DNA of 64,000 bases from CAXOVX01 sp964213345 (GTDB taxonomy: Bacteria > Pseudomonadota > Alphaproteobacteria > Rickettsiales > Midichloriaceae): contig CAXOVX010000002.1 of NCBI GenBank assembly GCA_964213345.1, positions 1 to 64,000 of the forward strand. The letters are read 5' to 3'. The stretch's first letter is position 1. Each line of letters opens with the position of its first letter. Made by a program: the position numbers and the translations under genes. Below, in pieces: positions 47,334-56,448 of this stretch. The notes below the pieces were generated by a model. The model saw nothing but the letters and a program-made list of their open reading frames with translations. It was not told the DNA's origin and did no database searches.

Positions 47334-49244
47334 ATGCTTGAAGTATACGAGCAATTGGAAGATGCTACTGGCCGCGTTTTGAATACACTAAAAGAGTATA
47401 ACCCGAAGTTACTTGGAATAGAATCCACCCCTCAAGGTGATTACTCAGAAGTTGCCGCATTCTTTAGTACCATAGCAAACTGTGGAGAAATGACTCGTGT
47501 GTTACACACGCCAGAAATTTTCGCGAATTCTATAAATTATTCTAGGTTACATTTTGGTAAGCGCATTGTAGAGGCGAAATGTTGGAATGGCAAAAGCAAA
47601 TTTGCTGGTATAGTGAGTATTAAAGAATATGCACCCAAAACATGGGCGGGGATATTGGACCATTTTTTACGTCTGCCGTTCGAATTTGTAATTACACAAT
47701 CCTTTAGATTTTCAAATAGGCAGTCTGCTATAAACAAAATGCAGCTGCAACAAAATCGTATGATTCAGGCGGGAGATAAAGCTATTTCGCAGATTGCCGA
47801 GATAACAGAGGCTTTAGACAAAGCTATGAGTGGTGAAATGGGATTTGGACGTCATCATTTGACAGTAATGTGCATCGCAGATGATGTAAAAATTTTAGAA
47901 AACAACCTGTCCATAGCAGCAGTGGAGTTGACTAACATGGGGGGTATTGGTGTACGAGAGAAAGTGAATATGGAACCGGCTTTTTGGGGCCAGTTACCTG
48001 GTAATTTCGATTTTATAGTGCGCGCGTCTGTTATAAACACATACAATTTAGCTTCATTTAATTCATTCCATAATTATCCTTCAGGAAAGGCGAAAGGTAA
48101 TTTCTGGGGAGATGCTGTTACGGTATTAGATACTACCTCTGGTACGCCATATTATTTCAGTTTTCACTTGCGAGATGTAGGGCATACAATGATCATTGGA
48201 CCCACTGGTGCAGGGAAAACGGTGATGTTGAATTTTTTATGTGCACAAGCGCAAAAATTTAAGTGTAGACTATTCTTCTTTGATAAAGACAGGGGAGCCG
48301 AGATCTTTTTGCGTGCTTTAAATGGTAAATATACAACAATTGACCCAGGCGTACCGTGTGGATTTAATCCATTACAGCTACCTGATACAGGAGAAAACAG
48401 GAATTTTCTTTTGGATTGGCTGAGACAGCTGGTAACAGTCAATGGGGAGTTGGTTACTGCAGATGATATTAATCTACTGAGTACCGCCATAAGCGGTAAT
48501 TATAAGTTATCTTGTAAAGATAGGAAGCTCTCCAATGTGGCTCCTTTTTTAGGAATTGGAGGACCGGGCACTCTGGCTGGAAGGTTGGCGATGTGGCATG
48601 GCAATGGGTCTCATGCTAGTATTTTTGATAATGTGTCGGATATTATAGATTTTTCAAAGGCTAACATCTTCGGATTTGAAATGGCAGAACTATTGAAAGA
48701 TAAAATGAGTTTGGGACCGGTTTTATCGTATATCTTTCATAGAATTAATTTGTCTTTAGATGGTTCAGCAACAATGATTGTTTTAGATGAAGCATGGGCT
48801 CTTATAGACAATCCTGTTTTTGCTCCCCGCCTTAAAGATTGGCTCAAAGTCCTGCGCAAACTTAATACTTTTGTTGTTTTTGCTACCCAAAGTGTAGAAG
48901 ATGCCAGTAAAAGCTCGATAAGCGATACCTTGATACAACAAACAGCAACACAAATATTTTTGCCGAATCTAAAGGCCACCAGTGTTTATCGTACAGTATT
49001 TATGTTAAGCCAAAGAGAATTTCATTTAATAAAAACAACCGAGCCCGGAAGTAGGTATTTTTTAGTTAAGCAAGGTAATGATGCTGTTGTTGCTCGTATA
49101 GATTTGAGTGGTATGGATGATATAATCAATATACTCTCAGGAAGAGCAGATACTGTCATAATGTTGGATGAGATTAGGGCTAAGTTTGGGGATGATCCGA
49201 ATGTTTGGATACCCAAGTTTGTACAGCGTGTTAATGCAGCATAG
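47334..49244 (+). CDS. virB4: VirB4 ATPase, main part
   Basis: 636 aa from the first ATG; the open frame begins at 47298. Contains the VirB4 ATPase with Walker A GPTGAGKT at about residues 289-296, Walker B MIVLDEAWALIDNP, and VFATQSVEDASKSSISDTLI. VirB4 energises pilus assembly and substrate transfer of the type IV system at the inner membrane. The start at 47334 has no good ribosome site, which supports the idea that the upstream 157-aa frame belongs to the same gene. virB6 follows. Confidence 0.93.
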   Translation: MLEVYEQLEDATGRVLNTLKEYNPKLLGIESTPQGDYSEVAAFFSTIANCGEMTRVLHTPEIFANSINYSRLHFGKRIVEAKCWNGKSKFAGIVSIKEYAPKTWAGILDHFLRLPFEFVITQSFRFSNRQSAINKMQLQQNRMIQAGDKAISQIAEITEALDKAMSGEMGFGRHHLTVMCIADDVKILENNLSIAAVELTNMGGIGVREKVNMEPAFWGQLPGNFDFIVRASVINTYNLASFNSFHNYPSGKAKGNFWGDAVTVLDTTSGTPYYFSFHLRDVGHTMIIGPTGAGKTVMLNFLCAQAQKFKCRLFFFDKDRGAEIFLRALNGKYTTIDPGVPCGFNPLQLPDTGENRNFLLDWLRQLVTVNGELVTADDINLLSTAISGNYKLSCKDRKLSNVAPFLGIGGPGTLAGRLAMWHGNGSHASIFDNVSDIIDFSKANIFGFEMAELLKDKMSLGPVLSYIFHRINLSLDGSATMIVLDEAWALIDNPVFAPRLKDWLKVLRKLNTFVVFATQSVEDASKSSISDTLIQQTATQIFLPNLKATSVYRTVFMLSQREFHLIKTTEPGSRYFLVKQGNDAVVARIDLSGMDDIINILSGRADTVIMLDEIRAKFGDDPNVWIPKFVQRVNAA

Positions 49245-49251
49245 TAGCTAT

Positions 49252-51852
49252 ATGATAGAGCCAAGCCATGGGAACACAAGAAAGGTTGCTGTAAGCAAAG
49301 TGGTTGCAAAAATATTGCGCTTTTCCTTGTTGTGCATTTTAGTGCTGTGTTTTTTCCTGGGGCATAACCTAAATTGTGCAAAAGATGCTTATGCCTACGA
49401 CAGCAGGCAAGAGTGGCAAGACGGTACCACTTTTTCTGGTGGCATTATTAATGGATTAAAAACTATTCTTGGTATGCTGAGTCAATGTTTCTTAACACAA
49501 ACATTATTTGCTGCTGTAAATCCGGATAATAACTGCCTCCCGAATAGAATAGGTAAAGACGTAAAAGACACCTATTGCGATGATAGGGTACCATATAACT
49601 ACCTATTAAATCAGATTTTTGATGTTGATTCCATAGTGGGTATGATAGTAGCTGTAATAGTCATAGCCGTTGCAGTCGCCATTCTAACGTCTGGTGCTGC
49701 TGCTCCCATACTAGCACCGATAATAGGTTATCAATTAGGTTTGATGATAGATCTATGCGTCAATACCTATGTTTATGCTCCTCATGAATATATAAACGAT
49801 ACCCAAGGAAGGAAAGCAGATTGCCCTGGGTCTGATGCTGGATGCAATCCTGCTTTAACTAAAGATGATGTTCCATATTTTTTTCAATGTGGTAATAAAG
49901 ATGAATATGGATATATGGGAGAAGCTTATTGCGCTACTAAAGAGGCGAAAAATGTAGCTGAAGCATCTAAGGATAAAATAGGAAGTCTTACTGTGAAAAG
50001 GGTAAATTTATGGGGTAGGTTATTTTTTGGAAATAATGATGCTGTTAATGAAGGAGTATCTTTTTCACGTAAGGAAATCAAAACTGGAGATGGCAAGTGG
50101 TTAGGAGGTGGTACACTCACTATACCGGCATTAGTTAGACCATATTATCGCTATCATGGAGGTAACGTACAACTTTGCGCTGCAGTTTCAAGTGCACTAA
50201 TTCCGTTTAGCTTAGGTTGTACATATGTTCCACCTCCCACGGAGGAGATACATTATGCAGATACGTTAAAAGAGTTAGCGACAAACACTAGGTGTGGGTA
50301 TTTTTTGAAGGGAAGTAGGACAGATTTGCGCGCTTTAGGCTCTGAGCTTTACAATTCTGCAACAGGTGAACATAGTTCTGCTTCGTTATTTCTTTTAAGT
50401 GATATGCACTTGACTAGCACTGTTGTGGGGTGCATACAAGATTTGCTTACGGTTGCCTTTATTAATCCAGCGAATAACAGTACTTCATTCTTTGCTACAG
50501 TCCAGAGTAACATGAAGGCGATTGTAGTAGCTGTACTGACATTGTACATAACTCTGCTTGGCATAAGAATCATGTCATCTCCCCAGGCGCCACAGATGAG
50601 TGAATGGGTAATGTATCTATTAAAATTTGCGCTTGTATTCTATTTTGCTCTTGGCAATGTCTGGTATAGCGACGCAAATGTATCTGATGGTGGGGCAAGT
50701 AAGGGGCAATTAGGCATATATCCAGCGATTTTGAGCGGAATGGAGACTTTAGCAAGTATACTCATGCAAGGATCAAATGATGCTGACCCCCTACGAATGT
50801 GTTATCATCCAATAAATAAAGGAGAGAATTTACTCCTAAGTGGTAGGTATCCTGGCCCAGTTCGAGGTGAATATACAAATAGTGTGTATAATCCTGGCAA
50901 AAGAAATATTATGCTTACCGTGTGGGATTACATAGATTGTAAGGTAATAAATTATCTTAATTTTAATTCATGTAAGTATGAGGCAAGTACTTTAACAGGA
51001 TTTTGGTTTATTGTTGCTGGTGTATGTACAGCACTTTTTAAATGGCAAATCACTGCACTTTTGATTGGAATTATGGCCGCTATCCAATGTTTTGTGTTGC
51101 TGCTTATCGTTTTTAGATTGGTGCATATAGTAATATTATCAATGTTCACCGTGACAATTTTGGTATTGGTTGCTCCAATTATTCTATGTTTTGCCCTATT
51201 TGATTATACTAAAAAGTTTTATGAAACGTGGCTAAGCATGCTTGTAGGTTATAGCATTTACCCTGCGTTATTTTTTGCCTTTATTACTCTTATGTTTGCA
51301 ACATTTGACACAGTAATGTATGGCAATCCCGCGGAAATAAACAAGATTATAAGAGAACAGTGTGCTGGAAATATTGATAATTGTAAAATACTTCCAACAA
51401 CACTGTGTAATAAAGAAGAATTGGCGGACTCACCGTATTGTAAATTTTTGAAAAAAGTGAATTCTGGAGGCTCATCTATTGGTAACTGTAGTATAACCAA
51501 GGGCAAAATAATGAGTGCATTGACAGAAGAGTACTCAGTGCCGGTTTTAGGAACATTTACTGTTTTAAAAAATGATATTATTCCTGATTTTTACGATACA
51601 TTCCTTAAATTGGGGATCATTGCCCTTTTGTTTGGGCTATTTGTGGAATTAGCAATTGGTATGATAGATGGAATAATGCAGGTAGCGGGACTTGGCAATT
51701 TCGCTAAGGGGTCAATACGGCTTGATAAGGCATTTATGGCAGAAGCCAAAGTAAATATAAAAATGTTACAATTGAAGGCTAAGGCGGCAAAATATGCAGC
51801 AGGAAAAGTAGGAGGGGTGATGAGTAATGCACTTAAGGCGGTCAGAAGATAG
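49252..51852 (+). CDS. virB6: Type IV secretion membrane channel protein VirB6
   Basis: About 866 aa from the ATG at 49252, 7 bp after virB4; earlier in-frame starts overlap virB4. N-terminal signal-like helix (LRFSLLCILVLCFFLGHNL), Cys-rich extracytoplasmic segments, then the TrbL/VirB6 core with several helices (ALLIGIMAAIQCFVLLLIVF, FTVTILVLVAPIILCFALF, SIYPALFFAFITLMFATFD). Rickettsiales VirB6 are longer than the ~300-aa Agrobacterium type. Most relatives have three or four tandem virB6 paralogues; here only one is present before the cluster ends. Confidence 0.93.
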   Translation: MIEPSHGNTRKVAVSKVVAKILRFSLLCILVLCFFLGHNLNCAKDAYAYDSRQEWQDGTTFSGGIINGLKTILGMLSQCFLTQTLFAAVNPDNNCLPNRIGKDVKDTYCDDRVPYNYLLNQIFDVDSIVGMIVAVIVIAVAVAILTSGAAAPILAPIIGYQLGLMIDLCVNTYVYAPHEYINDTQGRKADCPGSDAGCNPALTKDDVPYFFQCGNKDEYGYMGEAYCATKEAKNVAEASKDKIGSLTVKRVNLWGRLFFGNNDAVNEGVSFSRKEIKTGDGKWLGGGTLTIPALVRPYYRYHGGNVQLCAAVSSALIPFSLGCTYVPPPTEEIHYADTLKELATNTRCGYFLKGSRTDLRALGSELYNSATGEHSSASLFLLSDMHLTSTVVGCIQDLLTVAFINPANNSTSFFATVQSNMKAIVVAVLTLYITLLGIRIMSSPQAPQMSEWVMYLLKFALVFYFALGNVWYSDANVSDGGASKGQLGIYPAILSGMETLASILMQGSNDADPLRMCYHPINKGENLLLSGRYPGPVRGEYTNSVYNPGKRNIMLTVWDYIDCKVINYLNFNSCKYEASTLTGFWFIVAGVCTALFKWQITALLIGIMAAIQCFVLLLIVFRLVHIVILSMFTVTILVLVAPIILCFALFDYTKKFYETWLSMLVGYSIYPALFFAFITLMFATFDTVMYGNPAEINKIIREQCAGNIDNCKILPTTLCNKEELADSPYCKFLKKVNSGGSSIGNCSITKGKIMSALTEEYSVPVLGTFTVLKNDIIPDFYDTFLKLGIIALLFGLFVELAIGMIDGIMQVAGLGNFAKGSIRLDKAFMAEAKVNIKMLQLKAKAAKYAAGKVGGVMSNALKAVRR

Positions 51853-52034
51853 CTTGATAAAATTTTAATGTCTGAACAATGCTTTGACAGACTGGATCAG
51901 TGATGGTTTGCGAAATTGATACAAAAATCGTTTTGCATCATTCTTAATGGTTAGTAATGTTTTTTCATTATCAAACACAACACTTTTAGCTGTTATATTA
52001 CTTATGCAGAACCGCAATGCATTATGGGACCGTT

Positions 52035-52320
52035 GATAAGGTAAAATATTTAGGATTTTGGAATGTATCGGAAGCCATTATGAGTAGAAATAAGTTCTAA
52101 AATGGTAGCCTGAATTATTTTGTATATGATTTCATTTTCAAGTGGCTATGCTGTTCCTTGGTGTTTTTGTGCGATTATTGCTAATCGCCTGGGGGGAGGG
52201 AGTATGGCTATCGCTTGAAATTAAACAAAAAATAGGCAAAATAGAGAAAAAATAGTTCATGCCACTTATCTCTGTTCATGGTCACTCCAGATGCGCCCCA
52301 AAATCCTAAATGTATTTAAT
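52035..52320. repeat. Repeat family II, two copies in inverted tandem
   Basis: 52035-52170 runs forward from TTAGGATTTTGGAATGTATC to AAGTGGCTATGCTGTTCC; 52203-52320 runs in reverse from TATGGCTATCGCTTGAAATT to CACTCCAGATGCGCCCCAAA. A ~30-bp spacer includes CCTTGGTGTTTTTGTGC. The rest of the virB6-porin gap shows no gene. Confidence 0.5.
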
Positions 52321-52517
52321 CTTGCGACAGTTCTCATAAAGAAAACTGATCAATGTGCAATTAATGATGTCGCTGACCTCATGTGATGTATTTTCGCATC
52401 TAATATAAAAAAATATTTATCGTATTTCACAATAAATACTTGGTCTGCTAATAATCCTCGTATAGCTTGTCTGAATTAATGTATGGTTAACAAGATATTT
52501 TTTATGAGAAAAATACT

Positions 52518-54080
52518 ATGAGATCTGTCAAAACGTTTTTGTTTAGCACTATACTTGCCAGTATGGTTGTTGTCGCGTCTGCCAATGCGGCAGCTCCGGC
52601 TAAGGGTGCGAAAAATACGGCTAAATTGCCTTCAAATACGGTAAAAAATAAAGAAGCAGCATATGCTCAAGATAAGCCAAATACATTTAGCATAGCACCT
52701 GATATCCTAGCTGAAGATACAGTCCAGCAGTCTACTGCAAAAACTAAAATTGAGGAAACACCATATAAGCCAGAAGATGGATTCGTGATAAAGATTGGTG
52801 GCGAGGTGAACTTACAAGGTGGCGTTATTTCACAAGATGATTTTTTCAAAAATCAAAAAGCTGCCGCTGAAGCTTTGGGTTTTGGTTCTGACAATTCAAA
52901 AGATTTTGTCAGCTTTATGAAAGCCAATGATGACAAAAATTGGGGAAATAAGCACGGATTTGCCAGCAACAATAACATAAAGTTTGATATCAGAAAAACT
53001 GACAGTAGTGGAATAAAATACGGTGGATTTGTTGAACTTAACGCAAATACCTCCGCAGAAACAGCAAGTGGTAGTAAAAAACCTGCAAATAAGGCGTATT
53101 TATATGTGGAAGGCGGATTTGGTAGAATTGAAGGTGGTAGCTATGATGGTGCATCGAAGAGTATGCAAATATCAGGAGCTGATGTAGGAAAAGCTACAGG
53201 TGGAATTGATGGTAACTATGGGATTTGGATCCCTTATAAAGCGGTCTCTACGAGCTTCAAAGATCCAGTGGGTGACAAGCCACAGCCATTCGTTTTAGAT
53301 GATGGCTTATTTTTCTTGTCGGATGTGTATTTGCCACATGCCGCTGATGCCGGTAAAGCAAATAAATTGACATACTATACTCCAAAAATCAATGGATTTA
53401 CTTTTGGTCTCAGCTATGTGCCTAATTCCGAGGTAAAAGGATCAACTTTCGTAGTAGGTAAAAGAAGTGAGAAAGAAAAAGGATATCAAAATGTTGTTGA
53501 AGTTGGATTGAAATATGAAAATGAAGCTACTAACGGTGTCAAGTTTGCGGGATCTTTAACTGGTGAATTCGGTCAAGCTAAGGATATTTTAGTGATTACA
53601 GAATCCGGCAAGCTGGGGGTAGACGTAAAACGTAACAATCTTGCAGCATGGGCAATAGGTGGTGAGGCTGAATACAAAGGTTTGGCTGTAGCTGCTTCTT
53701 ACGGGAATTGGGGCAAATCCGGTACGCCTGTCAATAAGACAATTGGCGATAAAGAAATAAAAATGTCAGATAGTAGCACATACTATTGGACTCTTGGTGG
53801 GTCTTATACCTACAACAAACTGGGAGCTAGCGTTACGTATTTAAACGGAAAAGCTTATAATGTGAGCTCTGCCAGAGCGTTGAGATATTTGGCGATTTCT
53901 CAAAATGACATGAAAGATGGCAATAAATTTGATGCTCTTTCATTTGGAGCAGAGTATAATATTATGCCTGGATTAACGCCATACGCGGAAGTAACACACT
54001 TTAAGCTTCAAAGTTCTTGCAAAGACCTAAAAACCAATAAAGGGTATGTATTCTTAGCTGGATTAAAGATCAATTTCTAG
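52518..54080 (+). CDS. Outer-membrane porin
   Basis: 520 aa. Signal peptide (FLFSTILASMVVVASANA, cleavage before AAPAKG), a Lys/Ala/Asn-rich leader, then a beta-barrel of alternating strands starting FVIKIGGEVNLQGGVI, with VEGGFGRIEGGSYDGASKSM and FTFGLSYVPNSE typical of Gram-negative general porins. The C-terminus ends in Phe (LAGLKINF), the BAM recognition signature. It likely forms a trimeric diffusion pore. Strong intergenic AT-rich region upstream (about 52380-52510) probably carries the promoter. Confidence 0.9.
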   Translation: MRSVKTFLFSTILASMVVVASANAAAPAKGAKNTAKLPSNTVKNKEAAYAQDKPNTFSIAPDILAEDTVQQSTAKTKIEETPYKPEDGFVIKIGGEVNLQGGVISQDDFFKNQKAAAEALGFGSDNSKDFVSFMKANDDKNWGNKHGFASNNNIKFDIRKTDSSGIKYGGFVELNANTSAETASGSKKPANKAYLYVEGGFGRIEGGSYDGASKSMQISGADVGKATGGIDGNYGIWIPYKAVSTSFKDPVGDKPQPFVLDDGLFFLSDVYLPHAADAGKANKLTYYTPKINGFTFGLSYVPNSEVKGSTFVVGKRSEKEKGYQNVVEVGLKYENEATNGVKFAGSLTGEFGQAKDILVITESGKLGVDVKRNNLAAWAIGGEAEYKGLAVAASYGNWGKSGTPVNKTIGDKEIKMSDSSTYYWTLGGSYTYNKLGASVTYLNGKAYNVSSARALRYLAISQNDMKDGNKFDALSFGAEYNIMPGLTPYAEVTHFKLQSSCKDLKTNKGYVFLAGLKINF

Positions 54081-54395
54081 CCTATTGTAAGAGCAGTACA
54101 GACAAATTGATCTGTGTACTAAAAGGCAAGAATTTTTGTAAGTATGTGGTGGGGTGTTGTGCTATTAGGTTGTTTTGTGCCATAGCTCAACGCTACTTCT
54201 GCCGTTCTAGGTTGCAACTTATCCATCGTTTTCCTAAGGTGATTAGGTGGTGTTGGGGTTTAGGTTAGCCAGAGATAAGCGGATATATGAACCGAAAGAA
54301 GAGAATGTCAAGGCAAGCTTGCCATATCTTGCTGAAACTTTGTGGGGGTTTTTTAGTTTATAAAACATCCTTTGACTTTAATAGATGAGAAAAAT

Positions 54396-54480
54396 AATAC
54401 CAAGTTCCAGGTGCACTATATGACTGAGTCTGAGTCCTGTAGTGTAGCGGTGTGGGCATTAGAAGGGGGAACTTGGTGTT
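54396..54480 (+). repeat. Shortened MITE-like repeat after the porin
   Basis: ATACCAAGTTCCAGGTGC joined to CTATATGACTGAGTCTGAGT and ending AGGGGGAACTTGGTGTTA. Both ends are present but the internal CTAGGAG-GTAGTAATACTAC part is deleted. Confidence 0.75.
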
Positions 54481-54879
54481 ACTACTTACCTCCTCTTCCC
54501 TTCCCGGCCAATGTTGACTTTGCATCATATGCTATGCCCTTAGCAGATATATCACGATCAATATTGTTCCAATACGTATGGAATTTTGATATCCGATGTA
54601 TGCCCCAAGGAATTGTGTACCACGCACCTCACAATTGGCATTACTAAGAGAGGAGAAATTTGACTGAAAAGCGCCCCTTATGAGACGAATTACGGGAGGG
54701 CTTTATGGGGTAAGATGTGCAATCTATGAGTGTTGTTTCCCGACGGTTTCTAGTGTGGGTTGCTTGAATCTCGATTGCAATTTATTTTGAATATTTTTTT
54801 ACATTATAATCTATATATACTTCACATTTCCATACTAATCTCCCGTCCCATCGCTCTTCTAGCGCTATTTATCTCTAGC

Positions 54880-54990
54880 TTTCCCTGTCGCGAAATTTTC
54901 CTTAGAATATCTTCTGCCCGAGATGAAATCATATATTTTTCTCCTTTCTTCGCATATCCATGCTCTTTATGGATGTATTTATGGGGCTGT
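54880..54990 (-). mobile_element. IS630-family remnant
   Basis: Minus-strand EHGYAKKGEKYMISSRAED matches the IS630 copy at 30950-31015. Bounded at its upstream side by the IS5-like copy. The region 54490-54870 shows no credible gene. Confidence 0.6.
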
Positions 54991-55026
54991 TGCGAGATGG
55001 GATAAGATAAGGTATTATTCATGTAG

Positions 55027-56128
55027 GTGGGCAAGATAAATGGTAGGCGAATGGTATTAAGTCAAATAATAATGGTGAGTTTGGAAGAGTTGGTATCTAG
55101 GGATAATCAATAGAGGAGTTTCAAGGCATTATTTAATTTTGCGGCAATTAGTGGTGAGTTATCAGCAGTTGAGTTGCCAGCTAATTACAAGGGTTACGGA
55201 GTTCATAGGCTATTTAAGTGCTTCTGCAATTGATGGAAGATTTGAGCGGTAAGAACTTGAAAGATAGAGTGATAGCAACGCAGCAAGGTGGTTTTGTGAA
55301 TTTGATTTAAGGGATGCGACTCTAGATTATAGCGTATTTAGTAAGCTAAGGAAAAAGATAGGGACCGAAAAGCTATCTAAGATATTTAGTATCTTCAGAG
55401 ATAAGCTTATGGCGCAAGGTTATATAAGCGAGGTATTTACATTTGTCGGTGCATCGCATCTAATATAGAAGGCAAGTTTGTGGGAAGAGAGAGATGAGGC
55501 AAGGCGGAAGAAATATGAAAAATTGAATAATGAAGTTTTGTCTAAAGTGGCACATGATAAACAAGCTAAGATCGGCTGTAAAGGTGGTACTAAGTTTTTG
55601 TATGGTTATAAAAAACATGTGAGTGTAGATAAGGCGACGATTACACCAGCAAACGTTAACAGATGCCCAGGGATTTAAACATGTGTGCCCGTCTAGGCGC
55701 TCTATATACGCAGATAATGGGTATTGCACGTCTCCTGCCAAAACTATAGCCATAGCTAAAAGAGGGCATCTTGGAGGAATTAAGAAGACTGATAGGAAGG
55801 GTAAAAATGGTGGGTTCGACCCTTCGGATTCTATATGGAGGGCGCCTTTTGAGTGGGTCTTTTCTAAAGATACTATATATTCACGCCTCTTTAGCATAGC
55901 AAAGAATAAGTTTTCAGCACTTATGCATGCTATTCGTTTTTATTTAAAACGTTGTGCATATTGACCCTGCCAATCAAGGGATTGGTATAGCTAATCACCA
56001 AAAATATAGAGAATCTTCTAGAATACACAAATAATAAATTTTAAACACAGTCTATAAGACACATTCCTTAGCTAAAATCATTTTTATAATAGCGTCTTTA
56101 ACTCCTGAAAATACAAAAACTCCAGCCA
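55027..56128 (+). mobile_element. Dead IS5-like element, copy B of a 1.1-kb inverted repeat
   Basis: Reverse complement of 32953-34054. Carries the same lesions: stop before DSNAARWFCEFD, stop between GASHLI and KASLWEERDE, +1 shift after TPANVN. Domains in order: N-terminal DUF772-like part, middle GCKGGTKFLYGYKKHVSVDK, C-terminal SIWRAPFEWVFSKD and SALMHAIRFYLKR. Weaker similarity to the other copy extends inward about 50 bp. Confidence 0.88.
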
Positions 56129-56448
56129 GCATCAGTCCCTTTATGTATCCCACTTTCGTTTATAAATACCAAATTATCTTCAGCTATGAGCGATATCTTC
56201 TCTAAAAGCTCTTCTTTTTTCTTAGAATCGGCTTCTTTATAGAATGTACGTCCAGATCAAGGTTTTTACCTTGCATATTATTTTTTTACAACCAAGATGT
56301 GTAGACTTTTTAGCTACAGCAATTTTAGCGGGGGGCGGTACCACAGCATTTATCTACATATTTACTGTGCTTTGTGATAGACATGCATAAGTATCGCCAT
56401 TATATGATGCAACCAATGCTTTTTTTAAAAATAACTTAGGTTTCGTAC
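56129..56448. other. Unassigned debris after the IS5-like copy
   Basis: About 320 bp with no intact frame. Minus-strand translation shows coding-like scraps (for example KKALVASYNGDTYA) but with stops; probably a decayed gene. The first ~20 bp resemble the bases flanking the other IS5-like copy (GGGACTG, TGGCTGGAG). Confidence 0.35.

Noticed and set aside
54372..54647. 91-codon plus-strand frame after the porin
   Set aside because: Its first third is the MITE-like repeat; the rest has no recognisable domain or start signal.
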